Assembly (NCBI GenBank): GCA_015264885.1
Contig: JABZYY010000002.1
Span: 244 to 36,488 of the forward strand
Length of the DNA stretch: 36,245 nt
DNA from: Streptococcus sp.
Lineage (GTDB): Bacteria > Bacillota > Bacilli > Lactobacillales > Aerococcaceae
Direction of reading: 5' to 3'
Under the pieces are notes generated by a model. It did not search any database, had not been told where the DNA came from, and saw only the letters and a list, made by a program, of their open reading frames with translations. The position numbers and the translations under genes are program-made. Positions within the stretch are counted from its first letter, which is position 1; every line of letters starts with the position of its first letter. Shown piece by piece: positions 1-6,227 of this stretch.

Positions 1-134
1 AGATTATCAATTTTGTTTATAATATCTAAAAGATTAATCGGCAAACGGCCATTGCTATATTTATCTAAAAAATCATAAGCCGATTCTTTAATTTCTTTGT
101 AATTAATATTATTAGAAATTGTGATCGTCTTCAT
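1..134 (-). CDS. immA: ImmA/IrrE-type metallopeptidase, N-terminal fragment
   Basis: Partial gene running off the left edge; 44 codons are visible. The reading starts MKTITISNNINYKE and continues through YDFLDKY and LPINLLDI, the usual opening of ImmA-like anti-repressor proteases. The zinc-binding HExxH lies beyond the window, so the catalytic site cannot be checked. The ATG at 134 overlaps the end of the upstream repressor gene by 23 bases. A GGAGG sits only two bases before it, so a nearby alternative start is possible. Proteins of this family cut short phage or ICE repressors after DNA damage; the adjacent repressor is the likely substrate. Identification rests on the N-terminus and position only. 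Confidence 0.7.
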   Translation of the reverse strand, partial: MKTITISNNINYKEIKESAYDFLDKYSNGRLPINLLDIINKIDN

Positions 135-489
135 CACCTCCACCCAGCACATCTTGGAATGTCAGTTGCATTAGCTGGATCAATCTCTCTTGGTCTTCAA
201 CACTTAAAGATTTAGCCTTGCGCTGAATTGCTCTAAATTGAGGAGTTTCAGTTTCATCTTCCGATGGTTTAGATAAATCTTTTGTCATTAGTTCAGATAG
301 TGAAATATTGAAGATTTTGGCGATATCGTTTAATACCCCAGCCTTTGGAGTATATTTCCCTTTTTCCCATTCACTAACAGAAGAGGAGCTTTTTCTACCT
401 AATCTGTTAGCTAGGTCAATCTGCTCCATTTTATATTTTTGACGCAAAAGTTTAAGATTGGAAGCAAAATAGTTTTGTTTTTGTTCCAT
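112..489 (-). CDS. CI-like prophage repressor, short HTH (XRE) type
   Basis: 125-residue repressor with an N-terminal XRE helix-turn-helix (about residues 8-65; core QIDLANRLGR...SVSEWEKGKYTP). The remaining ~60 residues are acidic and end DEDDHNF. There is no room for the S24/LexA-type peptidase domain of ~230-residue CI proteins, so RecA-stimulated self-cleavage is not expected. The overlapping downstream ImmA-like gene would supply the cleavage instead, as in ImmR/ImmA pairs. Start ATG at 489 is preceded by GAAGGGG. It is transcribed away from the lytic genes and is expected to bind the palindromes at 568-615. Role confident from position and fold; mechanism inferred. Confidence 0.88.
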   Translation of the reverse strand: MEQKQNYFASNLKLLRQKYKMEQIDLANRLGRKSSSSVSEWEKGKYTPKAGVLNDIAKIFNISLSELMTKDLSKPSEDETETPQFRAIQRKAKSLSVEDQERLIQLMQLTFQDVLGGGDEDDHNF

Positions 490-522
490 GGTGTGAAATC
501 CCCTTCGTATTTTCTTTACTAT

Positions 523-551
523 ATAATATCACTTTTTCCGAACACACACAA
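523..551 (-). promoter_or_regulatory. Putative repressor-maintenance promoter (leftward)
   Basis: Reading the minus strand, TTGTGT (551-546) and TATTAT (528-523) are separated by 17 bases and point at the repressor gene, 34 bases from its start codon. The half-palindrome CCGAACA near 538-544 lies inside the spacer and may be a weak third operator half-site. Assigned by consensus and position only. Confidence 0.5.
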
Positions 552-567
552 ATAAAAAGAAAAAAAT

Positions 568-615
568 ATTTCGAAAAAAATGAAGTAAAAGGCTTGACTT
601 CGGAAAAACCGAAGT
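568..615. promoter_or_regulatory. Two palindromic operators for CI/Cro
   Basis: A perfect inverted repeat, ACTTCGG, five A, CCGAAGT, occupies 597-615 and fills the space between the -35 and -10 of the rightward promoter. A second copy at 568-586 matches it at 15 of 19 positions, with the same central A-tract. Centres are 29 bases apart, close to three helical turns, which would suit cooperative binding of repressor dimers on one face. Confidence 0.78.
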
Positions 616-622
616 GTATAAT
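594..622 (+). promoter_or_regulatory. Rightward early promoter (PR)
   Basis: TTGACT at 594-599 and TATAAT at 617-622 with a 17-base spacer form an almost perfect sigma-70/SigA promoter. It lies 28 bases upstream of the Cro-like gene and is overlapped by the perfect operator, so repressor binding should block polymerase directly. It probably drives the early operon. Confidence 0.85.
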
Positions 623-650
623 GGAATCAAGATTAAGAAAGGAGCTATAA

Positions 651-881
651 ATGGCAAACACACTAAAAACATTGCGCCGTTTCCGAGGAATGACGCAAGA
701 AGACTTGGCGAAAGCGACAGGCATCACATCTCGAACTATCATGAGTTATGAGAATGATGTAAAAAAACTCCGAAAAGCAAGCTATGACAAAATTGATAAA
801 TTAGCAAATGCTTTAAGCATTTCTGTCGATGATATTTTTTTGGACGACGTTTCGGAATTTCTGAAACTACCTTCCCAATAA
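651..881 (+). CDS. Cro-like XRE-family regulator
   Basis: 76-residue protein that is almost entirely one helix-turn-helix domain: LKTLRRFRGMTQEDLAKATG, then ITSRTIMSYEND, ending with SVDDIFLDD. First gene of the rightward operon, opposite the repressor, with AAAGGAG seven bases before ATG. By position it is the Cro counterpart that would compete for the 568-615 operators and favour lytic growth. It could also act as an activator; no direct evidence separates these roles. Confidence 0.85.
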   Translation: MANTLKTLRRFRGMTQEDLAKATGITSRTIMSYENDVKKLRKASYDKIDKLANALSISVDDIFLDDVSEFLKLPSQ

Positions 882-900
882 TTAGAAACGGAGAAAGTTA

Positions 901-1623
901 ATGAACGAAATTATTAAAGTTACATTAAATGATGAACACGATCCTATAGTTTTAGGCAGACAACTACATGAAGCTTTAGGAGTTAATTCAAACTATACAA
1001 CATGGTTCGACAGAATGACTGAATATGGTTTTGTAGAAAATCAAGATTATGTTTTGCTTTCCAATTTTGGAAACCAAACAGGTCGAGGCGGTCACAACAA
1101 AGTTGACCACATCATTAAGCTAGACATGGCCAAAGAAATTGCGATGATCCAACGAACCGAACGAGGCAAGCAAGTTCGACAATACTTTATCCAAGTAGAA
1201 AAAGACTTCAACAGCCCTGAGAAAATCATGGCAAGAGCCTTGCTTATGGCTGACAAGAAAATTCATAAACTTGAATCTCAGATTGAAGCAGATAAGCCAA
1301 AAGTTTTGTTCGCCGATGCAGTGAGTGCAAGTCACTCTTCTATTTTAGTCGGAGAACTAGCGAAATTGATCAGCCAAAACGGATTTAAAATCGGGGCTAA
1401 TCGCTTGTTTGCATGGCTACGTGAGAATGGTTACCTAATCAAACGCAAAGGATCAGATTGGAATATGCCGACACAACGCAGTATGGAAATGGGGTTGTTT
1501 GAGATTAAGGAAACGAATATCCAGCATCCAGATGGTCATGTGACAATTACAAAAACTAGTAAAGTTACTGGGAAAGGTCAGCAATATTTTATTAATAAAT
1601 TTTTGAATGACGACGTTGCATAA
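901..1623 (+). CDS. Phage antirepressor (AntA/AntB plus KilAC-type)
   Basis: 240 residues in two parts. The N-terminal ~105 residues (LGRQLHEALGVNSNYTTWFD, FVENQDYV, then DHIIKLDMAKEIAM and RQYFIQVEK) match AntA/AntB antirepressor domains. The C-terminal ~100 residues (VGELAKLISQNGFKIG, LFAWLRENGYLIKR, GQQYFINKF) match the KilAC/phage_ant winged-helix domain. Lies 19 bases after the Cro-like gene with GGAGA before ATG. Such proteins bind or bypass the repressor to promote induction. The target repressor is presumed, not shown. Confidence 0.88.
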   Translation: MNEIIKVTLNDEHDPIVLGRQLHEALGVNSNYTTWFDRMTEYGFVENQDYVLLSNFGNQTGRGGHNKVDHIIKLDMAKEIAMIQRTERGKQVRQYFIQVEKDFNSPEKIMARALLMADKKIHKLESQIEADKPKVLFADAVSASHSSILVGELAKLISQNGFKIGANRLFAWLRENGYLIKRKGSDWNMPTQRSMEMGLFEIKETNIQHPDGHVTITKTSKVTGKGQQYFINKFLNDDVA

Positions 1624-1647
1624 AACAAAAAAATAGAAAGGAGAAAG

Positions 1648-2469
1648 ATGGCATTAAAAATAGACGACTACAAAGACTTTGAAATGTTTTACAAATTGCC
1701 ACAAGAACTGTTCGAGGAATGCTTCAAAGGTTTATCAATCGGTGCTAAAGTCTTGTATGCAATCTTGCGAGACAAGTGGGGACAGTCACAAAAGAATGGC
1801 TGGCACGATGAAAAAGGCATCTATTGTAACTTCTCGGTCAAACTACTTTCAGAAATCATGGGATGCTCTGAAAAGACAATCACATCATACAAGAAAGAAT
1901 TAAGTGAGTATTGCTTAATTTCTGAACGTAGACAGTTTAACTCAACTAATAAAATCTACGTCAATAGAGTGTCAGAAGCTAAAAGACACGTACATGAAGA
2001 TTTTACTTGTACGGAGAGGAAAAATTTACCTCACGTACATGAAGATTTTACTTGTACGGAGAGGAAAAATTTGCCAACTAACCAGACTAATATTAACCAG
2101 ACTAATTTAACCAAATTAAATAATAATAGTACGGCCAAAAAAATTGAAGAAAATTTTGGTAGGTTTTTAAGCCCTATTGAAATTGAAATGGTCAATTTTT
2201 GGGAAAAAGAGTATGACAACGATCTAATAGATTTTGCTATCAAAGAGGCTGTCATGAGAAACAAACGTACAACTAAATGGATTGATACATCTTTGTTTGA
2301 TTGGGTGAATAAAAACGGACTTAAAACAGTTAGTGAAATAAAAGAATATCTAACAAGTAAAACAAGTCAAAATTCACGAAGCAAGAAGAAAGATTTTAGC
2401 TCTGGAAGATATGCACTGCTTGGAACTGATATAAGTGTACACGAAATTGATCCAGAGTTAGGATTTTAG
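1648..2469 (+). CDS. Replication initiator (RepA_N / DnaD-like), contains origin
   Basis: 273 residues. The N-terminus (FYKLPQELFEECFKGLSIGAKVLYAILRD, then a winged helix around LSEIMGCSEKTITSYKKEL) resembles the RepA_N domain of plasmid and phage initiators. The C-terminal ~100 residues (FGRFLSPIEIEMVNFWEKEY to SLFDWVNKNG) resemble the DnaD/DnaB_2 domain that recruits the helicase loader. Between them is a low-complexity linker made by DNA repeats: a tandem 15-residue repeat starting HVHEDFTCTERK and then a TNQTN-rich stretch. That linker DNA is the candidate origin. The DnaC-like gene follows after 11 bases. AAAGGAG precedes ATG. Confidence 0.85.
   Translation: MALKIDDYKDFEMFYKLPQELFEECFKGLSIGAKVLYAILRDKWGQSQKNGWHDEKGIYCNFSVKLLSEIMGCSEKTITSYKKELSEYCLISERRQFNSTNKIYVNRVSEAKRHVHEDFTCTERKNLPHVHEDFTCTERKNLPTNQTNINQTNLTKLNNNSTAKKIEENFGRFLSPIEIEMVNFWEKEYDNDLIDFAIKEAVMRNKRTTKWIDTSLFDWVNKNGLKTVSEIKEYLTSKTSQNSRSKKKDFSSGRYALLGTDISVHEIDPELGF
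1987..2076. repeat. Two tandem 45-bp iteron-like repeats
   Basis: Copies at 1987-2031 and 2032-2076 differ only at two bases near their right ends. Each copy contains the inverted hexamers CGTACA and TGTACG separated by 13 bases, so each unit is itself a dyad. The repeat length is a multiple of three, and the reading frame of the initiator is kept through both copies. Arrays of this kind inside phage initiator genes are commonly the initiator binding sites. Confidence 0.9.
1987..2135. other. Putative phage replication origin
   Basis: The 45-bp dyad-bearing repeats (1987-2076) are followed at once by a very AT-rich stretch. That stretch has a 13-bp direct repeat, TAACCAGACTAAT, at 2079-2091 and 2094-2106, then ATTAAATAATAATAG to about 2128. 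Iterons next to an AT-rich unwinding element within the initiator gene is the arrangement known from lambda-like and many Gram-positive phage origins. Function is inferred from layout. Confidence 0.65.
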
Positions 2470-2480
2470 GAGGTGATGCA

Positions 2481-3275
2481 ATGGATTTACCATTGGTCTA
2501 TCACATCAACGAGCAAGAGACTTGTGCTATTCATTCGTGCTTTAAGTGGACATTCAACGATGATGTGCCACTAAAGAATAAGAATGACAGAACCTTTTGC
2601 CCAGAGTGTCAGCGTGAAAGCATGGCACGGGAGCAAGAGAAGAAGATAGGACTTGCCTATAATAGCACTGTCTTGCGTAGCACGTTTGATGTGTTGGACA
2701 AAAACAGTATTATCCCACCAGATCTAAAAGAAGCTAGTCTGAAGAATTTCACGGTCACTAGTCAGATTGAGGAATATGCCAAAAATTATGCTATGCGAAT
2801 AGTAAGGCACTATCTGCATGACGGTAGAGGCAATGCCTTGATTATGGGTGAAGCTGGACGAGGAAAAACACATCTAGCCTTAGCAATCGCTAGAAAGTTA
2901 AACGCTGACTTCAAGGCAAATAGCTCACCTAAGAGTGTACTCTTTATGAACGTGCCTACCATGTTTCAGAAAATCCAAGGTGGATTTAATAAGAAGGACG
3001 CTAGAACCACAGATGACTGGTTAGATTTACTGACCAAGGTTGATTATCTAGTCCTTGATGATTTAGGTAAGGGAGACCGTGGGCAATGGAAGCAAGAGTT
3101 TTTATACACTCTCTTAGACAATCGAGATAAGACCATCATCACTACCAACATGGGAGGTAAGGCCATGAAAGAAGCGTTTGACGATGGCCTAAGAAGTCGC
3201 ATAACCAAAGGTGGACGGGATTTGTACTTTAAGTACCCAGACAATGCAGAGGATAGGAGGAAGCTACCATTTTGA
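2481..3275 (+). CDS. DnaC-like helicase loader (AAA+ ATPase)
   Basis: 264 residues. Walker A GEAGRGKT at about 123-130, Walker B YLVLDDLG at about 189-196, and sensor region TIITTNMGG match the DnaC/IstB-type AAA+ loaders. The N-terminal third has CAIHSC (15-20) and CPEC (40-43), a possible zinc-binding site. Expected to load the host replicative helicase at the origin with the upstream initiator. AGGAGGTGAT precedes ATG. Typical length for streptococcal phage loaders. Confidence 0.9.
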   Translation: MDLPLVYHINEQETCAIHSCFKWTFNDDVPLKNKNDRTFCPECQRESMAREQEKKIGLAYNSTVLRSTFDVLDKNSIIPPDLKEASLKNFTVTSQIEEYAKNYAMRIVRHYLHDGRGNALIMGEAGRGKTHLALAIARKLNADFKANSSPKSVLFMNVPTMFQKIQGGFNKKDARTTDDWLDLLTKVDYLVLDDLGKGDRGQWKQEFLYTLLDNRDKTIITTNMGGKAMKEAFDDGLRSRITKGGRDLYFKYPDNAEDRRKLPF

Positions 3276-3409
3276 TTGAGGAAGATATCAAGCTATTTGA
3301 ACGGATGTTTTATCCGTTATCAGAGTTGCTAAAAGAAAAACTACTGGCAAGTGATCCAGTAGTTGCTGAAAAGAAAATTAAAGACTTGATGCTATGTGCA
3401 TTGAGTTAG
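3272..3409 (+). CDS. Small early protein of unknown function (45 aa)
   Basis: TTG start at 3272 overlaps the stop of the helicase-loader gene by four bases (TTGA), with AGGAGG about 11 bases upstream. The predicted peptide begins MIEEDIKLFERMFYP and is largely helical and charged, with no membrane segment. No family recognised. Support is translational coupling and an open frame between two real genes. Confidence 0.55.
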   Translation: MIEEDIKLFERMFYPLSELLKEKLLASDPVVAEKKIKDLMLCALS

Positions 3410-3421
3410 GAAGGAGCGTAT

Positions 3422-3763
3422 ATGACAGTCAGTCGAGAAATGACACCCATCGAGTCGAATGTATTCAGTCAGATTTTATCTGGCACTTGTGAAGACCCTA
3501 TCCCAGCACATCGCATCAGAGGACGGTTTGGAATGAGTAAGCGTCAACTAGAAAATGTGGTGGAAAGTCTACGGGTCAATTTTAGAATACCTATCGTGGC
3601 TAAGAAATTCAACCCGAATGGATATTATATCCCACGGAATGAAGAGGAGCGTAACGAGGGCCTAGCCCCTTACAAGCGTCAAATTTTGACAGAGCAGAAG
3701 AACCTATCAATTATCCAGTCTATCAATCTTGAAGACTTTTGGAAAAATAAAAAAGCCCTTTAG
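3422..3763 (+). CDS. Early phage protein, possible winged-helix
   Basis: 113 residues; GGAGCG before ATG. The segment IPAHRIRGRFGMSKRQLENVVESLRVNFRIPIVAK (in pieces: a helix, a turn, then a recognition-like helix) and the following GYYIPRNEEE look like a winged helix-turn-helix of the kind found in phage and plasmid replication-associated proteins. No catalytic motifs. Last 12 bases overlap a hairpin that is a good intrinsic terminator on the opposite strand. Function unknown. Confidence 0.75.
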   Translation: MTVSREMTPIESNVFSQILSGTCEDPIPAHRIRGRFGMSKRQLENVVESLRVNFRIPIVAKKFNPNGYYIPRNEEERNEGLAPYKRQILTEQKNLSIIQSINLEDFWKNKKAL

Positions 3764-3783
3764 TACGGACATACTAAAAGGGC
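3743..3783 (-). terminator. Intrinsic terminator reading leftward
   Basis: On the minus strand GCCCTTTTAGTA pairs with TACTAAAGGGC across a six-base loop (one bulge) and is followed by TTTTTTATTTTT. On the plus strand the hairpin lacks a T-tract. No leftward gene ends here, so it would stop antisense transcripts entering from the right. Confidence 0.55.
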
Positions 3784-3810
3784 AGAGATAAAACCTAAGG
3801 ACATTATAAC

Positions 3811-3954
3811 ATGACTAAAACTAAAAATCAATGGCAACCACGCATTATTAATGTGATGGCAGATGGAAGCCAGTTAGAAGACTTAACGGGATACACAATC
3901 CCAAAAGATAGCGGTTATTACAACGTTATCAAGCGAATGAATAAGGAGATATAA
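3811..3954 (+). CDS. Small early phage protein (47 aa)
   Basis: Begins MTKTKNQWQPRIINVMADG and ends IKRMNKEI. AAGGA lies upstream of ATG, and the next gene starts two bases after its stop. Soluble, mixed charge, with a TGYTIPKDSGYY segment. Short proteins opening with QPRII are common in streptococcal phage early regions but have no known role. No function assigned. Confidence 0.65.
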   Translation: MTKTKNQWQPRIINVMADGSQLEDLTGYTIPKDSGYYNVIKRMNKEI

Positions 3955-3955
3955 G

Positions 3956-4207
3956 ATGCTAGAACCATCATTGACAAGCCAGCTACTAGGTGCTGGATCA
4001 ATCGCAGTTAGCTTCTTTGTAGCAGGCTTCATGACTTGCTACTTCGATGTGAAGAAGAAAGAGAAAGAACAACGCAAGCAAGCTAAAATCAATGAACTGC
4101 TTGAAATCCAAGAAGGCTATGAGCAAGAAATTAAATCGAGCGTGTGGGATGATCTCGCAGAATATCGCAAGTATTCAGTGAGTGATAACGATTTTAAAAC
4201 TTGCTAA
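3956..4207 (+). CDS. Small membrane-anchored coiled protein (83 aa)
   Basis: One hydrophobic segment near the N-terminus (about residues 10-31, LLGAGSIAVSFFVAGFMTCY) is followed by a highly charged helix KKKEKEQRKQAKINELLEIQ. Suggests an N-out or N-in bitopic membrane protein with a cytoplasmic coiled tail, by the positive-inside rule. AAGGAG before ATG; tightly packed with the neighbours. No family recognised; a role at the membrane in exclusion or host takeover would be speculation. Confidence 0.7.
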   Translation: MLEPSLTSQLLGAGSIAVSFFVAGFMTCYFDVKKKEKEQRKQAKINELLEIQEGYEQEIKSSVWDDLAEYRKYSVSDNDFKTC

Positions 4208-4219
4208 GAGGTGCATGAC

Positions 4220-4366
4220 ATGACTATTGAAGCGATGCACGAGGCAATCAAGCCTTATCTGACAGATGCACAAGCTACACGCTTAGAGCGTCTTAAAATG
4301 GCTAGTCGGTTGAAATATGAGACCGAAGTATTCAAGCTACATGAGGAATTGAACGATGTTTTTTAA
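4220..4366 (+). CDS. Small early phage protein (48 aa)
   Basis: AGAGGTG precedes the ATG at 4220. Peptide begins MTIEAMHEAIKPYLTDAQ and is predicted mostly helical, with HEELNDVF at the end. It overlaps the next gene by 11 bases, implying translational coupling. No recognised domain. Confidence 0.6.
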   Translation: MTIEAMHEAIKPYLTDAQATRLERLKMASRLKYETEVFKLHEELNDVF

Positions 4367-4547
4367 AAAAGCAAAAATCATCAAAGAGCAAGCAGAAGAA
4401 ATAGCACATTTAAAGCGTATCAATGAACAACACAATCTTATCAACCGCTGGAATATCGACACGATACGAGAGATGCAGAAGAAAGTCCAGAAGATGGACG
4501 AACTGCTAGAACTCTATAAATCAGTAATCTATCGGGAGAATGAATGA
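4356..4547 (+). CDS. Small coiled-coil early protein (63 aa)
   Basis: Starts MFFKKAKIIKEQAEEIAHLKR; the whole length is heptad-like and charged, consistent with one coiled-coil helix. The start overlaps the previous gene, and its TGA shares bases with the next ATG (TGATG at 4545-4549). Unknown function; family members of this size are frequent in streptococcal phages. Confidence 0.7.
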   Translation: MFFKKAKIIKEQAEEIAHLKRINEQHNLINRWNIDTIREMQKKVQKMDELLELYKSVIYRENE

Positions 4548-4660
4548 TGTTTGACTATGATACATGGCTAAGTACACCACCTGAACCATATACCGAGCCT
4601 TACGAAGACGAGGATGCAATATATGACCAGTGGGTGGAAGATGAACTATTAAGAAATTAG
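4547..4660 (+). CDS. Very acidic small protein (37 aa)
   Basis: Begins MFDYDTWLSTPPEP and has 13 acidic residues of 37 with almost no basic ones. Its ATG overlaps the previous stop. Acidic small proteins in phage early regions sometimes mimic DNA, but this one is too short to judge. No family recognised. Confidence 0.6.
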   Translation: MFDYDTWLSTPPEPYTEPYEDEDAIYDQWVEDELLRN

Positions 4661-4669
4661 GAGATACAG

Positions 4670-5143
4670 ATGGCAACACTTTATGAATTAACCGGAATTT
4701 ATCAACAAATCTATGACATGGATATGGACGATGAAACCAAACAAGACACGCTAGAGAGCATTGACTGGACGGAGGACTTTGAGAACAAAGTTGAGGGATA
4801 TGTCAAAGTCATGAAAAATCTGGATGCGGATATTGAAGCACGTAAGAATGAAATTGACCGCTTGAAAAAATTGAACGATGCTGACAAGTCGAAGAAAGAG
4901 AGAATGAAAACAGATTTAGCAACCAGCATGGAATTGACTGGGCATGAAAAAGTTGACACCACTCTATTTAAGGTGTCATTCAGAAAATCAGAAGCCGTGG
5001 AAGTAGATGACTTGCTTCTTCCAGAAGCCTACAAAGTTGCAACGTGGAAAGCTGACAAGAAGCGCTTGAAAGAAGACTTGAAGAATGGGCTTGAAATTTT
5101 AGGCGCTGAATTGGTAGAGCGTAAGAATTTAAATATTCGGTAA
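4670..5143 (+). CDS. Siphovirus Gp157 family protein
   Basis: 157 residues, exactly the family's usual size. Starts ATLYELTGIYQQIYDM. A central coiled coil (KVMKNLDADIEARKNEIDRLKKL) follows, then KVDTTLFKVSFRKSEAVEVDD and a conserved end KRLKEDLKNGLEILGAELVERKNLNIR. Gp157 proteins sit next to recombination genes and were first linked to phage resistance in S. thermophilus; the biochemical role is uncertain. Here the next genes are Erf and SSB, so it belongs to the recombination cassette. GGAGA precedes ATG. Confidence 0.88.
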   Translation: MATLYELTGIYQQIYDMDMDDETKQDTLESIDWTEDFENKVEGYVKVMKNLDADIEARKNEIDRLKKLNDADKSKKERMKTDLATSMELTGHEKVDTTLFKVSFRKSEAVEVDDLLLPEAYKVATWKADKKRLKEDLKNGLEILGAELVERKNLNIR

Positions 5144-5152
5144 GGAGACGGT

Positions 5153-5773
5153 ATGAATAAATCAGAAACACTAGTTGAGTTTAGCAAGGCTTTTGCCAAA
5201 ACTCAACAAGAAATGAAACAGCCTTTAAAAGATGCAAACAATCCATTTTTTAAAAGTAAGTATGTACCGCTTGAAAACGTGGTGGAAGCTATCACGGAGT
5301 CAGCAAGTAAGAACGGGTTATCATTCACCCAATTCCCATCAAGCGATGAAGCGGGAAATGTGACAGTAGGAACTCTAGTGATGCATGAGTCTGGCGAATG
5401 GATTGAGTATGACCCTATCAAAATGAAGCCGGTCAAGAATGACCCTCAATCAATCGGGTCAGCAATCACTTATGCTAAACGCTATGCACTATCTGCTATC
5501 TTTGGTATCACTAGCGACCAAGATGACGATGGCAACGAAGCTACACAAACAAAGAAGCAACCAACAAAGAAAGCTAACGATCCAGTTATTTCAGTAGAGT
5601 TAGCAAACAAGTATTTGAAAGAGATTGCTACTATCGCAGAAGCGAAAGGAAAAGAAGATGGCTCGATCGCTAAATGGTTCTTGCAACATTTGAATGTTGC
5701 AGACTACAAGCAGATTAAGCAATCACAAGTAGAACAAGCAGAAATGCTTATCGGGAAATTGAAAGGAAATTAA
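5153..5773 (+). CDS. erf: Erf-family single-strand annealing protein
   Basis: 206 residues. The core (FSKAFAKTQQEMKQPLKDANNPFFKSKYVPLENVVEAI, then GLSFTQFPSSDE, GTLVMHESGEWIEYDP and SAITYAKRYALSAIFGI) is the ERF domain, about residues 8-125. A lysine-rich linker and a C-terminal helical tail complete it. Erf proteins anneal complementary strands and promote phage recombination and circularisation. Lies between Gp157 and SSB, its usual partner. GGAGACGGT before ATG. Confidence 0.92.
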   Translation: MNKSETLVEFSKAFAKTQQEMKQPLKDANNPFFKSKYVPLENVVEAITESASKNGLSFTQFPSSDEAGNVTVGTLVMHESGEWIEYDPIKMKPVKNDPQSIGSAITYAKRYALSAIFGITSDQDDDGNEATQTKKQPTKKANDPVISVELANKYLKEIATIAEAKGKEDGSIAKWFLQHLNVADYKQIKQSQVEQAEMLIGKLKGN

Positions 5774-5776
5774 AGT

Positions 5777-6217
5777 ATGTTAAATAACGTTTGTCTAGTC
5801 GGTCGCATGACCCGTGACGCTGAACTACGCTACACACCAAGCAATCAAGCAGTAGCCACTTTTACTCTTGCGGTCAATCGCAATTTTAAAAGCCAAAATG
5901 GGGAGCGTGAAGCTGATTTTATTAACTGTGTGATTTGGCGTCAACCAGCAGAAAATTTGGCAAATTGGGCTAAGAAAGGCGCTTTGATTGGTATCACTGG
6001 ACGCATCCAGACTCGCAGTTACGAGAACCAGCAAGGGCAGCGTATCTATGTGACAGAAGTTGTAGCTGAGAACTTCCGATTATTGGAATTAAACAATCAG
6101 AGCAATCATAACCAGAACCAAGGACAGCCACGGCATAATCAACAGCCAAACTTTGGGCGCAATGAACCGATGCGAAGCAATCCGATGGACATCTCAGATG
6201 ATGATTTGCCTTTCTGA
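5777..6217 (+). CDS. ssb: Phage single-stranded DNA-binding protein
   Basis: 146 residues: OB-fold in residues 1-105 ([67 protein letters not shown]), then an N/Q-rich linker and the acidic tip DISDDDLPF. That tip is the universal SSB protein-interaction motif. Coats ssDNA during replication and recombination and would work with the Erf protein three bases upstream. Confidence 0.96.
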   Translation: MLNNVCLVGRMTRDAELRYTPSNQAVATFTLAVNRNFKSQNGEREADFINCVIWRQPAENLANWAKKGALIGITGRIQTRSYENQQGQRIYVTEVVAENFRLLELNNQSNHNQNQGQPRHNQQPNFGRNEPMRSNPMDISDDDLPF

Positions 6218-6227
6218 GAGGTGCTAA

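Noticed and set aside
1987..2076. CRISPR-like array
   Set aside because: Repeats are directly adjacent with no spacers and lie within a coding frame; they fit iterons.
3811..4660. Anti-CRISPR candidates among the small early genes
   Set aside because: Small size and location fit many phage genes; I recognise no known Acr sequence and there is no Aca-type regulator.
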